Source: Chitinophagaceae bacterium (GTDB lineage: Bacteria; Bacteroidota; Bacteroidia; Chitinophagales; Chitinophagaceae). Taken from it: a DNA stretch of 64,000 nucleotides. Of this stretch, positions 35,202-45,100 are shown piece after piece (the first letter of the stretch is position 1; the number at the start of each line of letters is the position of its first letter). Made by a program: the position numbers and the translations under genes. The notes below the pieces were generated by a model. It saw only the letters and a list, made by a program, of their open reading frames with translations, made no database searches and was not told the DNA's origin. The stretch spans positions 248,001-312,000 of the forward strand of contig JAEUVB010000012.1 in assembly GCA_016786845.1 (NCBI GenBank). The letters run 5' to 3'.

Positions 35202-37757
35202 ATGGCTAAAGCTAAAGTGACAACCCAAACGTCCAAAAAAAACGGTAAGCAGAAGAGCAAATCAGAGAACGGCTCTAAAAGTCGTTTCCCTATGTTGAAA
35301 GACGGACGAATGGCTAAAATCGTTGGCGTCATCATCATCTTACTCGCTATATTTTCAGGCGTTGCCCTTACTTCTTACCTTTTTACCTGGAAACTCGACC
35401 AGGTGGGCGTCTTCAACAGTCATGATCCGTTTCAATATTTGTTCTCCAACGATTTGCCGGTCTACAATCGGGCCGGCCGGGCCGGAGCATGGGCCTCACA
35501 CCAACTCATTTACAAAGGTTTCGGACTTGCCGCCTTTGCCTGGGTGTTTTTTCTGTCTGTATGGGGACTCAATCTCCTCCTCCCAAATCGCATCCTGCCT
35601 ACCCTCAAAACTTTTTTCTATACCTCCCTCATTACCCTCTTATTGTCACCCATCTTGGCCTTCTTTCTTCCAAAAGAAAAAATCGCCTTCCCCTTCGGCG
35701 GCTCGCTTGGCAATCACATCATCGCCAGTCTGTACGGTTTTGCAGGCACCATCGGCACGGCATGCATCATCATTGCTTTGGTCCTCGTCCTGTTCATCAT
35801 TGTATTCAATCCTATTTTTCATCTGCCGTTTTGGAAACATTTAAGTAACTCCAACCCTGCAAACACCGACCCGGTCATTCCGGTGCCCACAGCCACCCCG
35901 TCGAAAAAGGCTAAAGCTGAAACAATTGAACCGGAACTTCCCGAACTCAGCGAACTCCCTCCGCTTCCATCTTTACACATCGATACGGAAATTCAAAAAG
36001 ACACCTTCGATGAATTGATCGAAAACGAAGAACAACATCATCAACCGGTTGAATTAGAACCTCTTCCGCCCCTCACCACGCAAACGCCGGAAGAAATTCC
36101 ACTTTCCCTGGAAGATACCGCCAAGCCTGAACCGAAAGTTTCAAAGAATACCGACGACCTCACGCTAGAAGTGGTGAAACCCGAAGAACATCATCCGGAG
36201 GAAATTAAGAAAACACCGCTCACCGTGGCCAGCGATGAACCTTACGATCCTTCGCTCGAACTCAGAAACTACAAATTTCCGACCCTCGACCTGCTCGAAC
36301 AACACGGCACCGAAGATATTTCCATCGATAAGAATGAGTTGGAACAAAACAAAAATCAAATCATCAATACCCTAAAAAGTTTTGGGATTACGATTTCTAA
36401 AATTTCCGCCACCGTCGGTCCTACCGTTACCCTGTATGAAATCGTTCCCGCTGAAGGTGTTCGCATTTCCAAAATTCGCAACCTCGAAGATGATATCGCG
36501 CTTAGTTTGTCGGCCCTCGGTATTCGTATCATCGCGCCGATTCCGGGCAAGGGTACCATTGGTATTGAAGTACCCAATATCAATAAGCAAATCGTTTCGA
36601 TGCGCACCCTCATCTCTTCCGATAAATTTATTCACAATACTTATAGTCTTCCTATTGCGATTGGCAAAACCATCAACAACGAAAACTATATCGTCGATCT
36701 CGCCACCATGCCCCATCTCTTGATGGCGGGTGCAACGGGTCAGGGTAAGTCGGTTGGGATCAATACCATATTGGTATCATTGCTCTACAAAAAACATCCG
36801 TCTCAATTGAAGTTTGTGATGGTGGATCCAAAGAAAGTTGAGCTCTCCATTTACAAACTCATCGAGAAACATTTTCTCGCCAAACTCCCCAACGAAGACG
36901 AAGCCATCATTACCGATACCAAGAAGGTGATCAATACTTTGAATGCCCTTTGTATAGAAATGGACAACCGTTACGATCTGCTGAAAGAAGCGGGTGTGCG
37001 AAACATCAAGGAGTATAACGATAAGTTTATCAAGCGTAAACTCAACCCGAATAAAGGTCATCAATACCTGCCGTTTATCGTGCTCGTGGTCGACGAATTT
37101 GCCGACCTTATCATGACAGCAGGTAAGGAAGTGGAGATGCCTATCGCGCGTTTAGCGCAGTTGGCCCGTGCCGTGGGTATCCATCTCATCATTGCCACAC
37201 AACGTCCTTCGGTGAATGTGATTACAGGTACCATCAAAGCCAACTTCCCGGCTCGTGTCGCCTTCCGTGTTTCGGCCAAAGTCGACTCCCGTACCATCCT
37301 CGATTCGGGCGGTGCCGAACAACTCATTGGTCGCGGTGATATGCTCATTCTCAATGGCAGTGAACTCGTGCGCTTGCAATGTGCCTTTGTCGATACCCCC
37401 GAAGTGGAACGCATCGTCGAATTCATCGGTCAGCAACAAGGCTATCCAACTGCCTTCGATCTGCCTGAATATGAAGGCAGTGATGGCGGCGATTTGGCCA
37501 ATGGCGGCGGATCGCGTTCGCTCAAAGAAGTCGATCAAATGTTTGAGCAATGTGCCAGACTCGTGGTCACTTCAGGTTCCGGTTCTACCTCTATGCTGCA
37601 ACGTCGTTTCAACCTCGGCTACAACCGCGCCGGCCGCATCATGGATCAGCTCGAAGCCGCTGGCATCGTAGGCGCAACCACCGGCGGCAAACCCCGCGAA
37701 CTCATGATACACACAGAGTCCGAACTGGAAGAAGTACTCCGCGAAATCTTAAAATAA
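35202..37757 (+). CDS. ftsK: DNA translocase FtsK/SpoIIIE
   Basis: An 851-residue septal DNA pump that moves chromosome ends into daughter cells and activates dimer resolution. A basic N terminus precedes four membrane helices (about residues 35-205), then a Pro/Glu-rich linker (about 215-330), then the RecA-like motor with Walker A GATGQGKS (510-517) and Walker B with D631-E632 (VLVVDEFADL). The C-terminal gamma winged helix carries RRFNLGYNRAGRIMDQLE, which reads KOPS-like DNA sites. The four-helix membrane domain and the linker are normal for the family. The gene is divergent from the T9SS type B operon and appears monocistronic. Confidence 0.96.
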   Translation: MAKAKVTTQTSKKNGKQKSKSENGSKSRFPMLKDGRMAKIVGVIIILLAIFSGVALTSYLFTWKLDQVGVFNSHDPFQYLFSNDLPVYNRAGRAGAWASHQLIYKGFGLAAFAWVFFLSVWGLNLLLPNRILPTLKTFFYTSLITLLLSPILAFFLPKEKIAFPFGGSLGNHIIASLYGFAGTIGTACIIIALVLVLFIIVFNPIFHLPFWKHLSNSNPANTDPVIPVPTATPSKKAKAETIEPELPELSELPPLPSLHIDTEIQKDTFDELIENEEQHHQPVELEPLPPLTTQTPEEIPLSLEDTAKPEPKVSKNTDDLTLEVVKPEEHHPEEIKKTPLTVASDEPYDPSLELRNYKFPTLDLLEQHGTEDISIDKNELEQNKNQIINTLKSFGITISKISATVGPTVTLYEIVPAEGVRISKIRNLEDDIALSLSALGIRIIAPIPGKGTIGIEVPNINKQIVSMRTLISSDKFIHNTYSLPIAIGKTINNENYIVDLATMPHLLMAGATGQGKSVGINTILVSLLYKKHPSQLKFVMVDPKKVELSIYKLIEKHFLAKLPNEDEAIITDTKKVINTLNALCIEMDNRYDLLKEAGVRNIKEYNDKFIKRKLNPNKGHQYLPFIVLVVDEFADLIMTAGKEVEMPIARLAQLARAVGIHLIIATQRPSVNVITGTIKANFPARVAFRVSAKVDSRTILDSGGAEQLIGRGDMLILNGSELVRLQCAFVDTPEVERIVEFIGQQQGYPTAFDLPEYEGSDGGDLANGGGSRSLKEVDQMFEQCARLVVTSGSGSTSMLQRRFNLGYNRAGRIMDQLEAAGIVGATTGGKPRELMIHTESELEEVLREILK

Positions 37758-37795
37758 TGGTGAATGATGAATGGTGAATGGTGAATGTTTAATAC
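37758..37795. repeat. simple GGTGAATG-type repeat after ftsK
   Basis: Repeated ATGGTGAATG units with spacers, directly after the ftsK stop codon. A run with complementary sequence (ATTAACCATTCACCATT) lies at 40607-40639, directly before the GlcD gene's stop. Confidence 0.6.
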
Positions 37796-38042
37796 ATCGT
37801 TCACCTCATGAGTCCGTTTAAATTTGAACAGCTTGCATATTTGTACCGTATTTTTTATGGGCCCGGCAAATGAACTTTCTTCAACTGTTATGGCGTTGGC
37901 ACCATTCAACAAAAAATCTTTCTTCGGCTTTCGGCGGTCATGATGGAAGAGCGTGGTCCAATTTACGATCACCGGAATGTCTCCCGCATGCTATTATTTT
38001 TTCTGTCATCAATTTGGTATTCATAGGGGTCAAATAGATATT

Positions 38043-38336
38043 GATGCGTGGCACATCTATATTGATGCGTGGCACATCTATATTGATGCGTGGCACATCT
38101 ATATTGGTGCGTGGCACATCTATATTGGTGCGTGGCACATCTATATTGATGCGTGGCAGATAGATATTGGTGCGTGGCAGATAGATATTGGTGCGTGGCA
38201 GATAGATATTGGTGCGTGGCAGATAGATATTGATGCGTGGCAGATAGATATTGGTGCGTGGCAAATAGATTTTGGTGCGTGGCAAATAGATTTTGGTGCG
38301 TAGCGAATAGATATTGGTGCGTGGCAGATATGTATT
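38043..38336. repeat. 21-bp minisatellite array 2 (14 units, no indels)
   Basis: Fourteen exact 21-bp units, each starting GATGCGTGGC or GGTGCGTGGC. Units 1-5 continue ACATCTATATT, units 6-10 AGATAGATATT and units 11-12 AAATAGATTTT; the last two are variants. Period, absence of indels and the GATGCG word are shared with array 1 at 3515-4108. Confidence 0.92.
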
Positions 38337-38398
38337 GGAATTCAACGCATTTTTCAGTAAAGTGCTTTAAAATAGGCATTCTTACCGCGCAGGTGCAG

Positions 38399-38456
38399 CC
38401 CCAATCGAAGAATTTCTACGGCGGGGTCTCCCGCCTTGGGGACACTGCGGCTTATG
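38399..38456 (+). repeat. dispersed palindromic element, copy B
   Basis: Begins CCCCAATCGAAG like copy C at 39457. 38426-38450 is the reverse complement of 38680-38704 at 24 of 25 positions. Confidence 0.7.
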
Positions 38457-38679
38457 TTACCGCTCTCCAATCCTCACGATTAGTATTTGTCATTATATTA
38501 AACTTTATCCCATGAGTGTTCGCAAGCAAATTCCCTTTTGAAGTGGCATGTTTTTTATCTCGTTCACGAATGTAACCCTGAGGAAGGAGACAGCGCGCAG
38601 ACTAGTAAATGTTATCAAGTTTATTGGTTCATGCAAATGAAAGATATTAAATTTAACGAATGAAGGGCAGGGACATTGA

Positions 38680-38712
38680 CCGCAGTGTCCCCGAGGCGGG
38701 AGACACTGCGGA
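38680..38712 (-). repeat. dispersed palindromic element, copy B' (inverted, hairpin)
   Basis: Inverted partner of copy B, about 230 bp away. It folds on itself: CCGCAGTGTC (38680-38689) pairs perfectly with GACACTGCGG (38703-38712). Confidence 0.75.
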
Positions 38713-38764
38713 GACCCGAAATATTGTTGTAGTTGTTTTGTAAATTTATCATTTAATATTTTAT

Positions 38765-39433
38765 ATGAATTATATTAAATTAATATATGTTGTGGTTTTG
38801 ATTCTTTTTTGCAATTCATGTATTTCCGATGAGGAATATTCTTTGAAAGTAGCTAAAAATTATATAAACTATGAGGAAATAAAGAAAGCACATCCATATG
38901 GTGTAGAGTCATTCGATAGTTCTAATAATACTAGATTATATCAAACATTTTATGACGTACAACACGAATTAATAATGGAAGATATTTATTTAGATCCCCA
39001 GTACAATCTTCTTAAATATGATTTTCATTATTTTATTCAAAATAAAATTTTGATTTTTTCATATGATTATTTCGAAGACACATTCAGCGGGGCCACTTTT
39101 TTCCTTGAATCAGATGAGTTTACAATTGTTGACCCTGTTAAAGATACAATATATCTTCATGCTGCACGACCTCCAGGTTTTATTTCGTCTTCGAAAATTT
39201 ATCAATTCAATTCTGAACATAGGGAAGAAATTAATTTACATAATAAGTTGAATAATAGAAATAACACTTATATCATTCTAGATAAAAACATTGCAAATAC
39301 TAAAAACACTTATATAGCGCGAACAACCCTTACACCAATAGACAATAATAGGAAAGTCATAAAAGATAGTCTAATATTTACCTTCGGAAACAATGAAACG
39401 TATTTATTATCCCCTGCTGCTACTTGGGAGTGA
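38765..39433 (+). CDS. AT-rich orphan lipoprotein
   Basis: A 222-residue protein with a type II signal: a hydrophobic N terminus and C19 in the lipobox-like FCNSC, so it should be lipid-anchored in the envelope. No family recognised. The mature part mixes charged, aromatic and beta-prone segments (YDYFEDTFSGATFFLES) and ends with a Thr/Ile-rich region. Its codon use is strongly AT-rich, unlike ftsK upstream and rpoC downstream. It is enclosed by copies of the dispersed palindromic element (38680-38712 upstream, 39457-39513 downstream). This is the second orphan AT-rich envelope gene bounded by repeats in the window, which suggests recent acquisition. Function unknown. Confidence 0.7.
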   Translation: MNYIKLIYVVVLILFCNSCISDEEYSLKVAKNYINYEEIKKAHPYGVESFDSSNNTRLYQTFYDVQHELIMEDIYLDPQYNLLKYDFHYFIQNKILIFSYDYFEDTFSGATFFLESDEFTIVDPVKDTIYLHAARPPGFISSSKIYQFNSEHREEINLHNKLNNRNNTYIILDKNIANTKNTYIARTTLTPIDNNRKVIKDSLIFTFGNNETYLLSPAATWE

Positions 39434-39456
39434 AATTTATTCCTCAGTAGGTAAAT

Positions 39457-39513
39457 CCCCAATCGAAGAACTTTCCTATAGTGTCTCGCTATGGAGCACC
39501 CTGCGGTTCATGA
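39457..39513 (+). repeat. dispersed palindromic element, copy C
   Basis: Begins CCCCAATCGAAG (39457-39468) and ends TGGAGCACCCTGCGGTTCAT (from 39492). Both ends match copy A (148-254) in inverted orientation, and the start matches copy B. Confidence 0.7.
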
Positions 39514-39747
39514 TTAATAATTGCTTATAAATTCTGTTCTCGTAGAATCTCATCAGTCGTAAACTCTGCGTGTTGTTTAATATACCCTCCATCTTTTCCG
39601 TCCTCTGTATTTCATAATAAATATACATCTTCATTTTGTTTAGTCCAAGTCTCTCAAGGCTATCATCACACATTATTTCACATCCCTCAATTCTGTAAAT
39701 TCTTTAATTCTGTAAATTCTGATTCAGACAACTCTCGGTAAATAAAC

Positions 39748-39782
39748 TACGGAGTCCACCAAAGCGAGAGACTCAGTGTAGA
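39748..39782. repeat. decayed copy of the dispersed element
   Basis: Approximate match to the GTCTCxxGCC...GACACTGCGG core of the family in inverted orientation, with several mismatches. Confidence 0.35.
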
Positions 39783-39821
39783 CCGTATACATTTTAAGAA
39801 ACGTGGATCGCATGAGCGATA

Positions 39822-39890
39822 GAAGCGGATACCCCGCATCCGCCTTGGCGGAGAGGAGTAGCAGCGGATAGCGCGACCCGCAGGGGCATG
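39822..39890. repeat. GC-rich AGCGGATA-type element
   Basis: Contains TCCGCCTTGGCGGA, a perfect palindromic core, with AGCGGATA on both sides. Similar phrases occur at about 4310-4385. Possibly one family; not verified. Confidence 0.4.
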
Positions 39891-40053
39891 CCCAAAATAA
39901 AATAATATATAATCACTTTAGATCAATTCTAGGGGGTTAGTGACTATTCGGAAAGCCAATTAACTCCCCCCCATTTCCCTCTAATTCTTACATTTATTTC
40001 TCATAAATTCACATCGACAAACAACCCCTACTCTCATCGAAAAATCCCCCACC

Positions 40054-40515
40054 ATGAAACACATCCTTTTTTGCCTGACCTTACTCACCCTCTCCTCCAC
40101 CCTCGCCTTAGCCCAAACTCAAAATCCAAAGTACGATTCTGTCCTGGCTAAAAAACTCGGGGCCGATGATTATGGCATGAAGAAATATGTATTGGTACTG
40201 CTCAAGACCGGGACCAACAAAACGGAAGATAAGGCCTTTACCTCCCAATGCTTCAAAGGCCATATGGAAAATATCCATCGCATGGTCGATTCAGGCAAAC
40301 TCATCGTGGCGGGCCCTCTGGGAAAGAATGATCAGACCTATCGCGGTATCTTTATCCTCAATGTCAAAGATTTCGACGAAGCCAAAGCTCTTCTGCGCTC
40401 CGACCCCGCCGTACAGGAAAAATTACTCGAAGCAGAATACTACAACTGGTTCGGATCAGCCGCCCTCCCCGAATACCTCGATGCCTCCGATAAAATCTGG
40501 AAAGTGAATCCATGA
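40054..40515 (+). CDS. secreted YciI-like domain protein
   Basis: A 153-residue protein with a signal peptide (residues 1-20, ending LALA) followed by a YciI/YCII-type ferredoxin-like domain: the segments KYVLVLLKTGTN, FTSQCFKGHMENIHRMVDSGKLIVAGPL and GIFILNVKDFDEAKALL are characteristic. Typical YciI proteins are cytoplasmic and about 95 residues; here the domain is exported, probably to the periplasm, and has a C-terminal extension (YYNWFGSAALPEYLD). The usual activity of the family is unclear (putative hydrolase or stress protein). It is monocistronic and converges on the GlcD-type gene. Confidence 0.8.
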   Translation: MKHILFCLTLLTLSSTLALAQTQNPKYDSVLAKKLGADDYGMKKYVLVLLKTGTNKTEDKAFTSQCFKGHMENIHRMVDSGKLIVAGPLGKNDQTYRGIFILNVKDFDEAKALLRSDPAVQEKLLEAEYYNWFGSAALPEYLDASDKIWKVNP

Positions 40516-40606
40516 TCGATGTAAATCGCTTTCACCCAGATGATTTTCCGGACTGTTTCAAACAGCATTTCACTCTGTATTTCATTGATTCTGGATCATT
40601 TGCCTC

Positions 40607-40639
40607 CCATTCAACATTAACCATTCACCATTAAACATT
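40607..40639. repeat. simple CATTCACCATTAA-type repeat next to the GlcD gene
   Basis: Runs of ATTCAACATTAACCATTC and ACCATTAAACATTC, complementary in sense to the run after ftsK (37758-37795). It ends 3 bp before the GlcD stop codon. Confidence 0.55.
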
Positions 40640-40641
40640 CC

Positions 40642-42033
40642 CTAAAACCCTTTCCCCCGATTCAATATCCCCTTTGCATCAAACACATCTTTAATCCCCC
40701 GCATCAAATTCAATTCAACCTCGGAAAATACAATCGGTAAAAAATCCCTTTGCAATAAGCCGATGCCATGCTCCCCGCTAATGGTACCACCCAAACTTTT
40801 CACCAACATAAACAAAGCCTTCAATGCCGGCTTCACTGCCTCATTGTTCAGACTATGCGGATGACCTTCCTTACGGATGCGGATATGTAAATTACCATCG
40901 CCGGCATGACCGTAACAAACTGCTTTAAAATCATATTCAATCCCCAAAGCCTTCACCCCGCGGATCAAAGCAGGCATGGCCGCGCGAGGCACTACCGTAT
41001 CTTCTTCTATGGTATAACCCGCCGCTTTCACAGCCTCTGCAGCCCGTCGTCTAAGCTTCCATAATTCTGTTTTCTGAGCCTCATCTTCGGCAAACAATAC
41101 TTCACCAATATCAAAAGATTCCAGCACTTTTAAGATGCCTTCTATCTCCTGCATCAACACGTCTTTATCCTGTCCATCCACTTCAATGATGAGATGTGCA
41201 GCCGTCTCTTCATCGATGCTCACTAAATGACTGTCTACATAGGCACTGACAATTTTCAATGCATCGATCTCCACCAACTCCATCGCACTCGGCGTATACC
41301 CTGCTCGAAATATCGCACTCACCGCCTCACCGGCTTTATCCAATGCTTTAAAAGGCACTAAGATCAAAAGGTCTTGTGTAGGATGCGGAATCAGTCGCAA
41401 AACAATCTGCGTCACAATGCCTAAAGTCCCTTCACTACCTACCATGAGTTGTGTCAGGTTATATCCGGTCGCATTCTTCAATACATTGGCACCGGTCCAT
41501 ATGATATCACCATTCGCCAACACCACTTGCAAATTCAACACATAATCCTTCACCACACCATACTTTACCGCACGAGGCCCACCACTATTCTCGGCAATAT
41601 TGCCGCCAATAAAACAAGTCCCCCGGCTGCTCGGATCCGGCGGATAAAATAAGCCCTTCTCTTTGACCGCCTGTTGCAAGACCTCAGTAATGACGCCCGG
41701 TTCGGTGATCACTTGCAGGTTTTGTTCATCGATATTCAATATCCGATTCAGCCGATCGATACTCAACACCACCCCGCCCCGATCGGGCAAGGCCCCACCC
41801 GACAAACCCGTTCCACCTGCCCTCGGCGTGACAGGTATATCATGCGCATAACAATACTTCATGATCTTACTAATCTCATCAGTATTAGCCGGTCTCACTA
41901 CCACATCCGGCATAAAGATCAGATCTTCCGTTTCGTCTTTCGCAAATCGCAATAAAATCTCCGGATCGATACTGGCATAAGCTTCACCGACGATGGCGAC
42001 AAGTTCATGATATATATGTTGGATATTGGGCAT
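40642..42033 (-). CDS. FAD-linked oxidase, glycolate/D-lactate dehydrogenase type (GlcD)
   Basis: A 463-residue flavoprotein. The N-terminal FAD-binding type 4 domain shows VVRPANTDEISKIMKYC and the FAD-contacting PRAGGTGLSGGALP. The C-terminal FAD-oxidase domain has GHAGDGNLHIRIRKEGH and GTISGEHGIGLLQRDFL, with conserved histidines of the active site. This is the catalytic subunit family of glycolate oxidase/D-lactate dehydrogenase; the precise 2-hydroxyacid cannot be told, and neither GlcE nor GlcF is nearby. It is cytoplasmic or peripheral to the membrane. The start at 42033 is the ATG preceding PNIQHIYHEL; the longer reading adds only hydrophobic residues unlike the family. rpoC and its terminator lie upstream. 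Confidence 0.9.
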   Translation of the reverse strand: MPNIQHIYHELVAIVGEAYASIDPEILLRFAKDETEDLIFMPDVVVRPANTDEISKIMKYCYAHDIPVTPRAGGTGLSGGALPDRGGVVLSIDRLNRILNIDEQNLQVITEPGVITEVLQQAVKEKGLFYPPDPSSRGTCFIGGNIAENSGGPRAVKYGVVKDYVLNLQVVLANGDIIWTGANVLKNATGYNLTQLMVGSEGTLGIVTQIVLRLIPHPTQDLLILVPFKALDKAGEAVSAIFRAGYTPSAMELVEIDALKIVSAYVDSHLVSIDEETAAHLIIEVDGQDKDVLMQEIEGILKVLESFDIGEVLFAEDEAQKTELWKLRRRAAEAVKAAGYTIEEDTVVPRAAMPALIRGVKALGIEYDFKAVCYGHAGDGNLHIRIRKEGHPHSLNNEAVKPALKALFMLVKSLGGTISGEHGIGLLQRDFLPIVFSEVELNLMRGIKDVFDAKGILNRGKGF

Positions 42034-42100
42034 GACGTAAAAATACAATACCGCAAACAAGCACTTCTTGTTTGCCCTCAGTTTTTATACCCATAAAAAA

Positions 42101-42122
42101 AGCTGCCCCAAATGGGGCAGCT
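42101..42122 (-). terminator. terminator of rpoC
   Basis: Perfect 9-bp stem AGCTGCCCC (42101-42109) with GGGGCAGCT (42114-42122), 4-nt loop, then a T-run on the minus strand. It lies 26 bp after rpoC and separates it from the GlcD-type gene. Confidence 0.92.
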
Positions 42123-42148
42123 AAATTTAGGTTTTTAGAAGCACCTGA

Positions 42149-45100
42149 CTATTCTTCATCATCGAATTCCAACAACTGCTTGGAGTTCATCATGATTTCA
42201 TATTCATCCTTACTGCCGACGATGATATTCTCAAAGTCTTTCAGTCCGGTACCCGCAGGGATGAGGTTACCGGTGATGACATTTTCCTTCAGTCCCCACA
42301 TGTAGTCAGACTTACCGGCGATAGCGGCTTGCGACAATACTTTAGTGGTTTCCTGGAACGATGCCGCAGATATCCATGAGAAGGTACCCAAAGAGGCTTT
42401 GGTGATCCCAAGGAGGTTAGGACTGGACGTAGCAGGTTGTGCATTACGATATTGAACCAGGGTCTTATCATTTCTGCGGAGCAAAGAATTTTCTTCACGT
42501 ATTTCACGCAGGGTGGTGATCTGTCCCGGAATCATTTTATCGGAAGCACCGCCGTCGGTCACAACGACTTTATCAAAGATCCAGTCATTCTCTTCCTGGA
42601 ATTCCAATTTATCGACGATATCACCTTCAAGGAATTTCGTATCACCTGCATCTTCGATGGTTACTTTACGCATCATCTGACGCACGATCACTTCAATGTG
42701 TTTATCATTGATTTTTACACCCTGTAAACGATATACTTCCTGAATTTCATTCACCAGATAAGCTTGAACGGCAAATGGTCCTTTGATCGAAAGAATATCT
42801 GTTGGTGTAATGGATCCATCACTCAACGGTGTACCCGCTTTGATGAAGTCACCTTCCTGAACAATGATATGCTTGGTCAATGGCACCAGGTATTTTTTCA
42901 TGATACCGTCTTTGCTTTCAATACTGATCTCACGGTTACCACGCTTCACACCACCGAAAGAAACCACACCATCAATCTCTGCTACTACAGCCGGGTTAGA
43001 CGGGTTACGGGCTTCAAACAATTCAGTTACACGCGGAAGACCTCCGGTGATATCCTTAGAACGACCCATCACACGTGGAATCTTCACAAGGATCTGACCG
43101 CTCTGAATTTCATCACCATCATTGATGATCAAATGCGAACCTACCGGGATATTATACATTTTGTTATCCTTGCCTTCAATATGAATGGCAGGAATACGCG
43201 CTTTATCTTTGGTTTCGATAATCACCTTCTCGCGCATACCGGATTGTTCATCCGCTTCATCACGATAGGTAATTCCTTCAATCACATTTTCAAATCGAGC
43301 CGTACCGGTAATTTCAGAAATGATCACCGCATTGAACGGATCCCATGAGCAAATCTCTTCGCCTTTTTTCAATTTCTGACCGTTCTTCACTTTCAACGTC
43401 GAACCATAAGGTATCTCACTGGTCATGAGTACGATGCCGTCATCGTTTACGATACGCATTTCACCCATACGTGTGATCACCACTACAGTTTCTTCGCCAT
43501 CTTTATTCACATATTTCGTTGTACGAACACTGTCAAATTCAATTTTACCTTCTTCTTTAGCAAGCATTTGCGATTCTATAGCAGATGAACCGGCCACACC
43601 ACCCACGTGGAAGGTACGGAGGGTCAACTGAGTACCCGGCTCACCGATCGATTGCGCAGCGATAATACCAACGGCATCACCTTTCTGTGCCATTTTGCCA
43701 TTGGCCAAGTTAAGACCATAACATTTCGCACACACACCGCGTTTACTTTCGCAAGTCAGTACCGAACGAATTTCTACTGTTTCAATACCTACTTTCTCCA
43801 TGGCTTCTGCAATATCGACCGTGATTTCCTGACCGGCTTCCACCAAGAGGTTACCATGGTAATCAATTACATCATGCAGTGAAGAACGACCGACGATACG
43901 ATCAATCAATGGTTCTACAACATCGTCATTTTCCTTCAAAGCAGAAGTGGCAATACCACGAAGGGTACCACAATCTACTTCACGAATGATCACATCCTGG
44001 GCCACATCCACCAAACGACGAGTCAGGTAACCTGCATCCGCTGTTTTCAAGGCCGTATCCGCAAGACCTTTACGCGCACCATGGGTAGAGATGAAGTACT
44101 CCAATACATTCAGTCCATCCTTAAAGTTCGACAAGATCGGATTTTCAATGATCTCAGAACCGGTGCTGCCACTTTTACGCGGCTTGGCCATCAATCCACG
44201 AATACCGGAAAGCTGTTTTACCTGTTGCTTACTACCACGGGCTCCACTATCCAACATCATATATACTGAGTTGAAGCCTTGCTTATCCGTAGCCATTTCC
44301 TTGATCAGGGTTTCAGTCACACGGGTATCGACACGACTCCAAACGTCAATGATCTGATTATAACGCTCATTATTTGTGATCAAACCGGCGTTGTAGTTAT
44401 CCCAAACTTCATCCACTTCAGCAGCAGCTGCTTCAAGAAGTGTTTTCTTCAGTTCAGGTATAATCAGATCTTCCGGATTAAAGGACAATCCACCACGGAA
44501 GGCCGTACGGAATCCTAAGGTTTTAATATCATCCAGGAAGCGAACCGTTGTCGGGATATCGGTGTATTTGATCACATCACCAATGATGTTACGTAAAGAC
44601 TTTTTCGTCAATACTTCATTAATGAATCCTACTTTCTCAGGGGTGTTCAAATTGAAGATCACACGACCAACTGTTGTATCCAATAATTTATTGACAATGG
44701 TTCCGTCTGATTCACGCACATTGACCTTTACTTTGATATAAGCATGTAAGTCAACCTTACCTTCATTATGTGCAATGATCACTTCTTCAGGACCATAAAA
44801 TCTCATGCCTTCTCCTTTAACCGGATCATTCGGCAGATTCTTTTTCCCTTTAGAAATATAATAGAGTCCCAATACCATGTCCTGTGAAGGAAGGGTAATC
44901 GGGGTTCCGTTTTGTGGGTTCAGGATATTGTGAGAAGCCAACATTAAAAGCTGAGCTTCCAAAATAGCCGCATTGCTCAAAGGAACGTGAACGGCCATCT
45001 GGTCACCATCGAAATCCGCATTGAACGAAGAACAAACGAGCGGGTGAAGCTGAATGGCTTTTCCTTCAATCAATTTAGGTTGGAATGCCTGTATAGACAA

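Larger units (their letters stand above)
37796..38764. other. repeat-rich intergenic region, no supported gene
   Basis: Between ftsK and the lipoprotein gene. Contents: unassigned sequence to about 38042, the 21-bp array (38043-38336), element copy B (38399-38456), unassigned AT-rich sequence with a short GGAGACAGCGCGCAGAC fragment near 38590, and inverted element B' (38680-38712). Open frames here are made by the 21-bp periodicity. Confidence 0.6.
39434..40053. other. intergenic, element copies, no supported gene
   Basis: Contains element copy C (39457-39513), a decayed copy (39748-39782) and a GC-rich stretch (39822-39890) with repeated AGCGGATA words. A 65-codon minus-strand frame (39476-39673) overlaps copy C and has no protein-like features. 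Confidence 0.55.

Noticed and set aside
37938..38379. Heptad-repeat proteins over array 2
   Set aside because: Same artefact of the 21-bp period on both strands; no supporting start or family.
39476..39673. 65-codon minus-strand frame
   Set aside because: Begins near and overlaps element copy C; no homology or promoter support.
42764..43348. 194-codon plus-strand frame
   Set aside because: Antisense shadow of rpoC.
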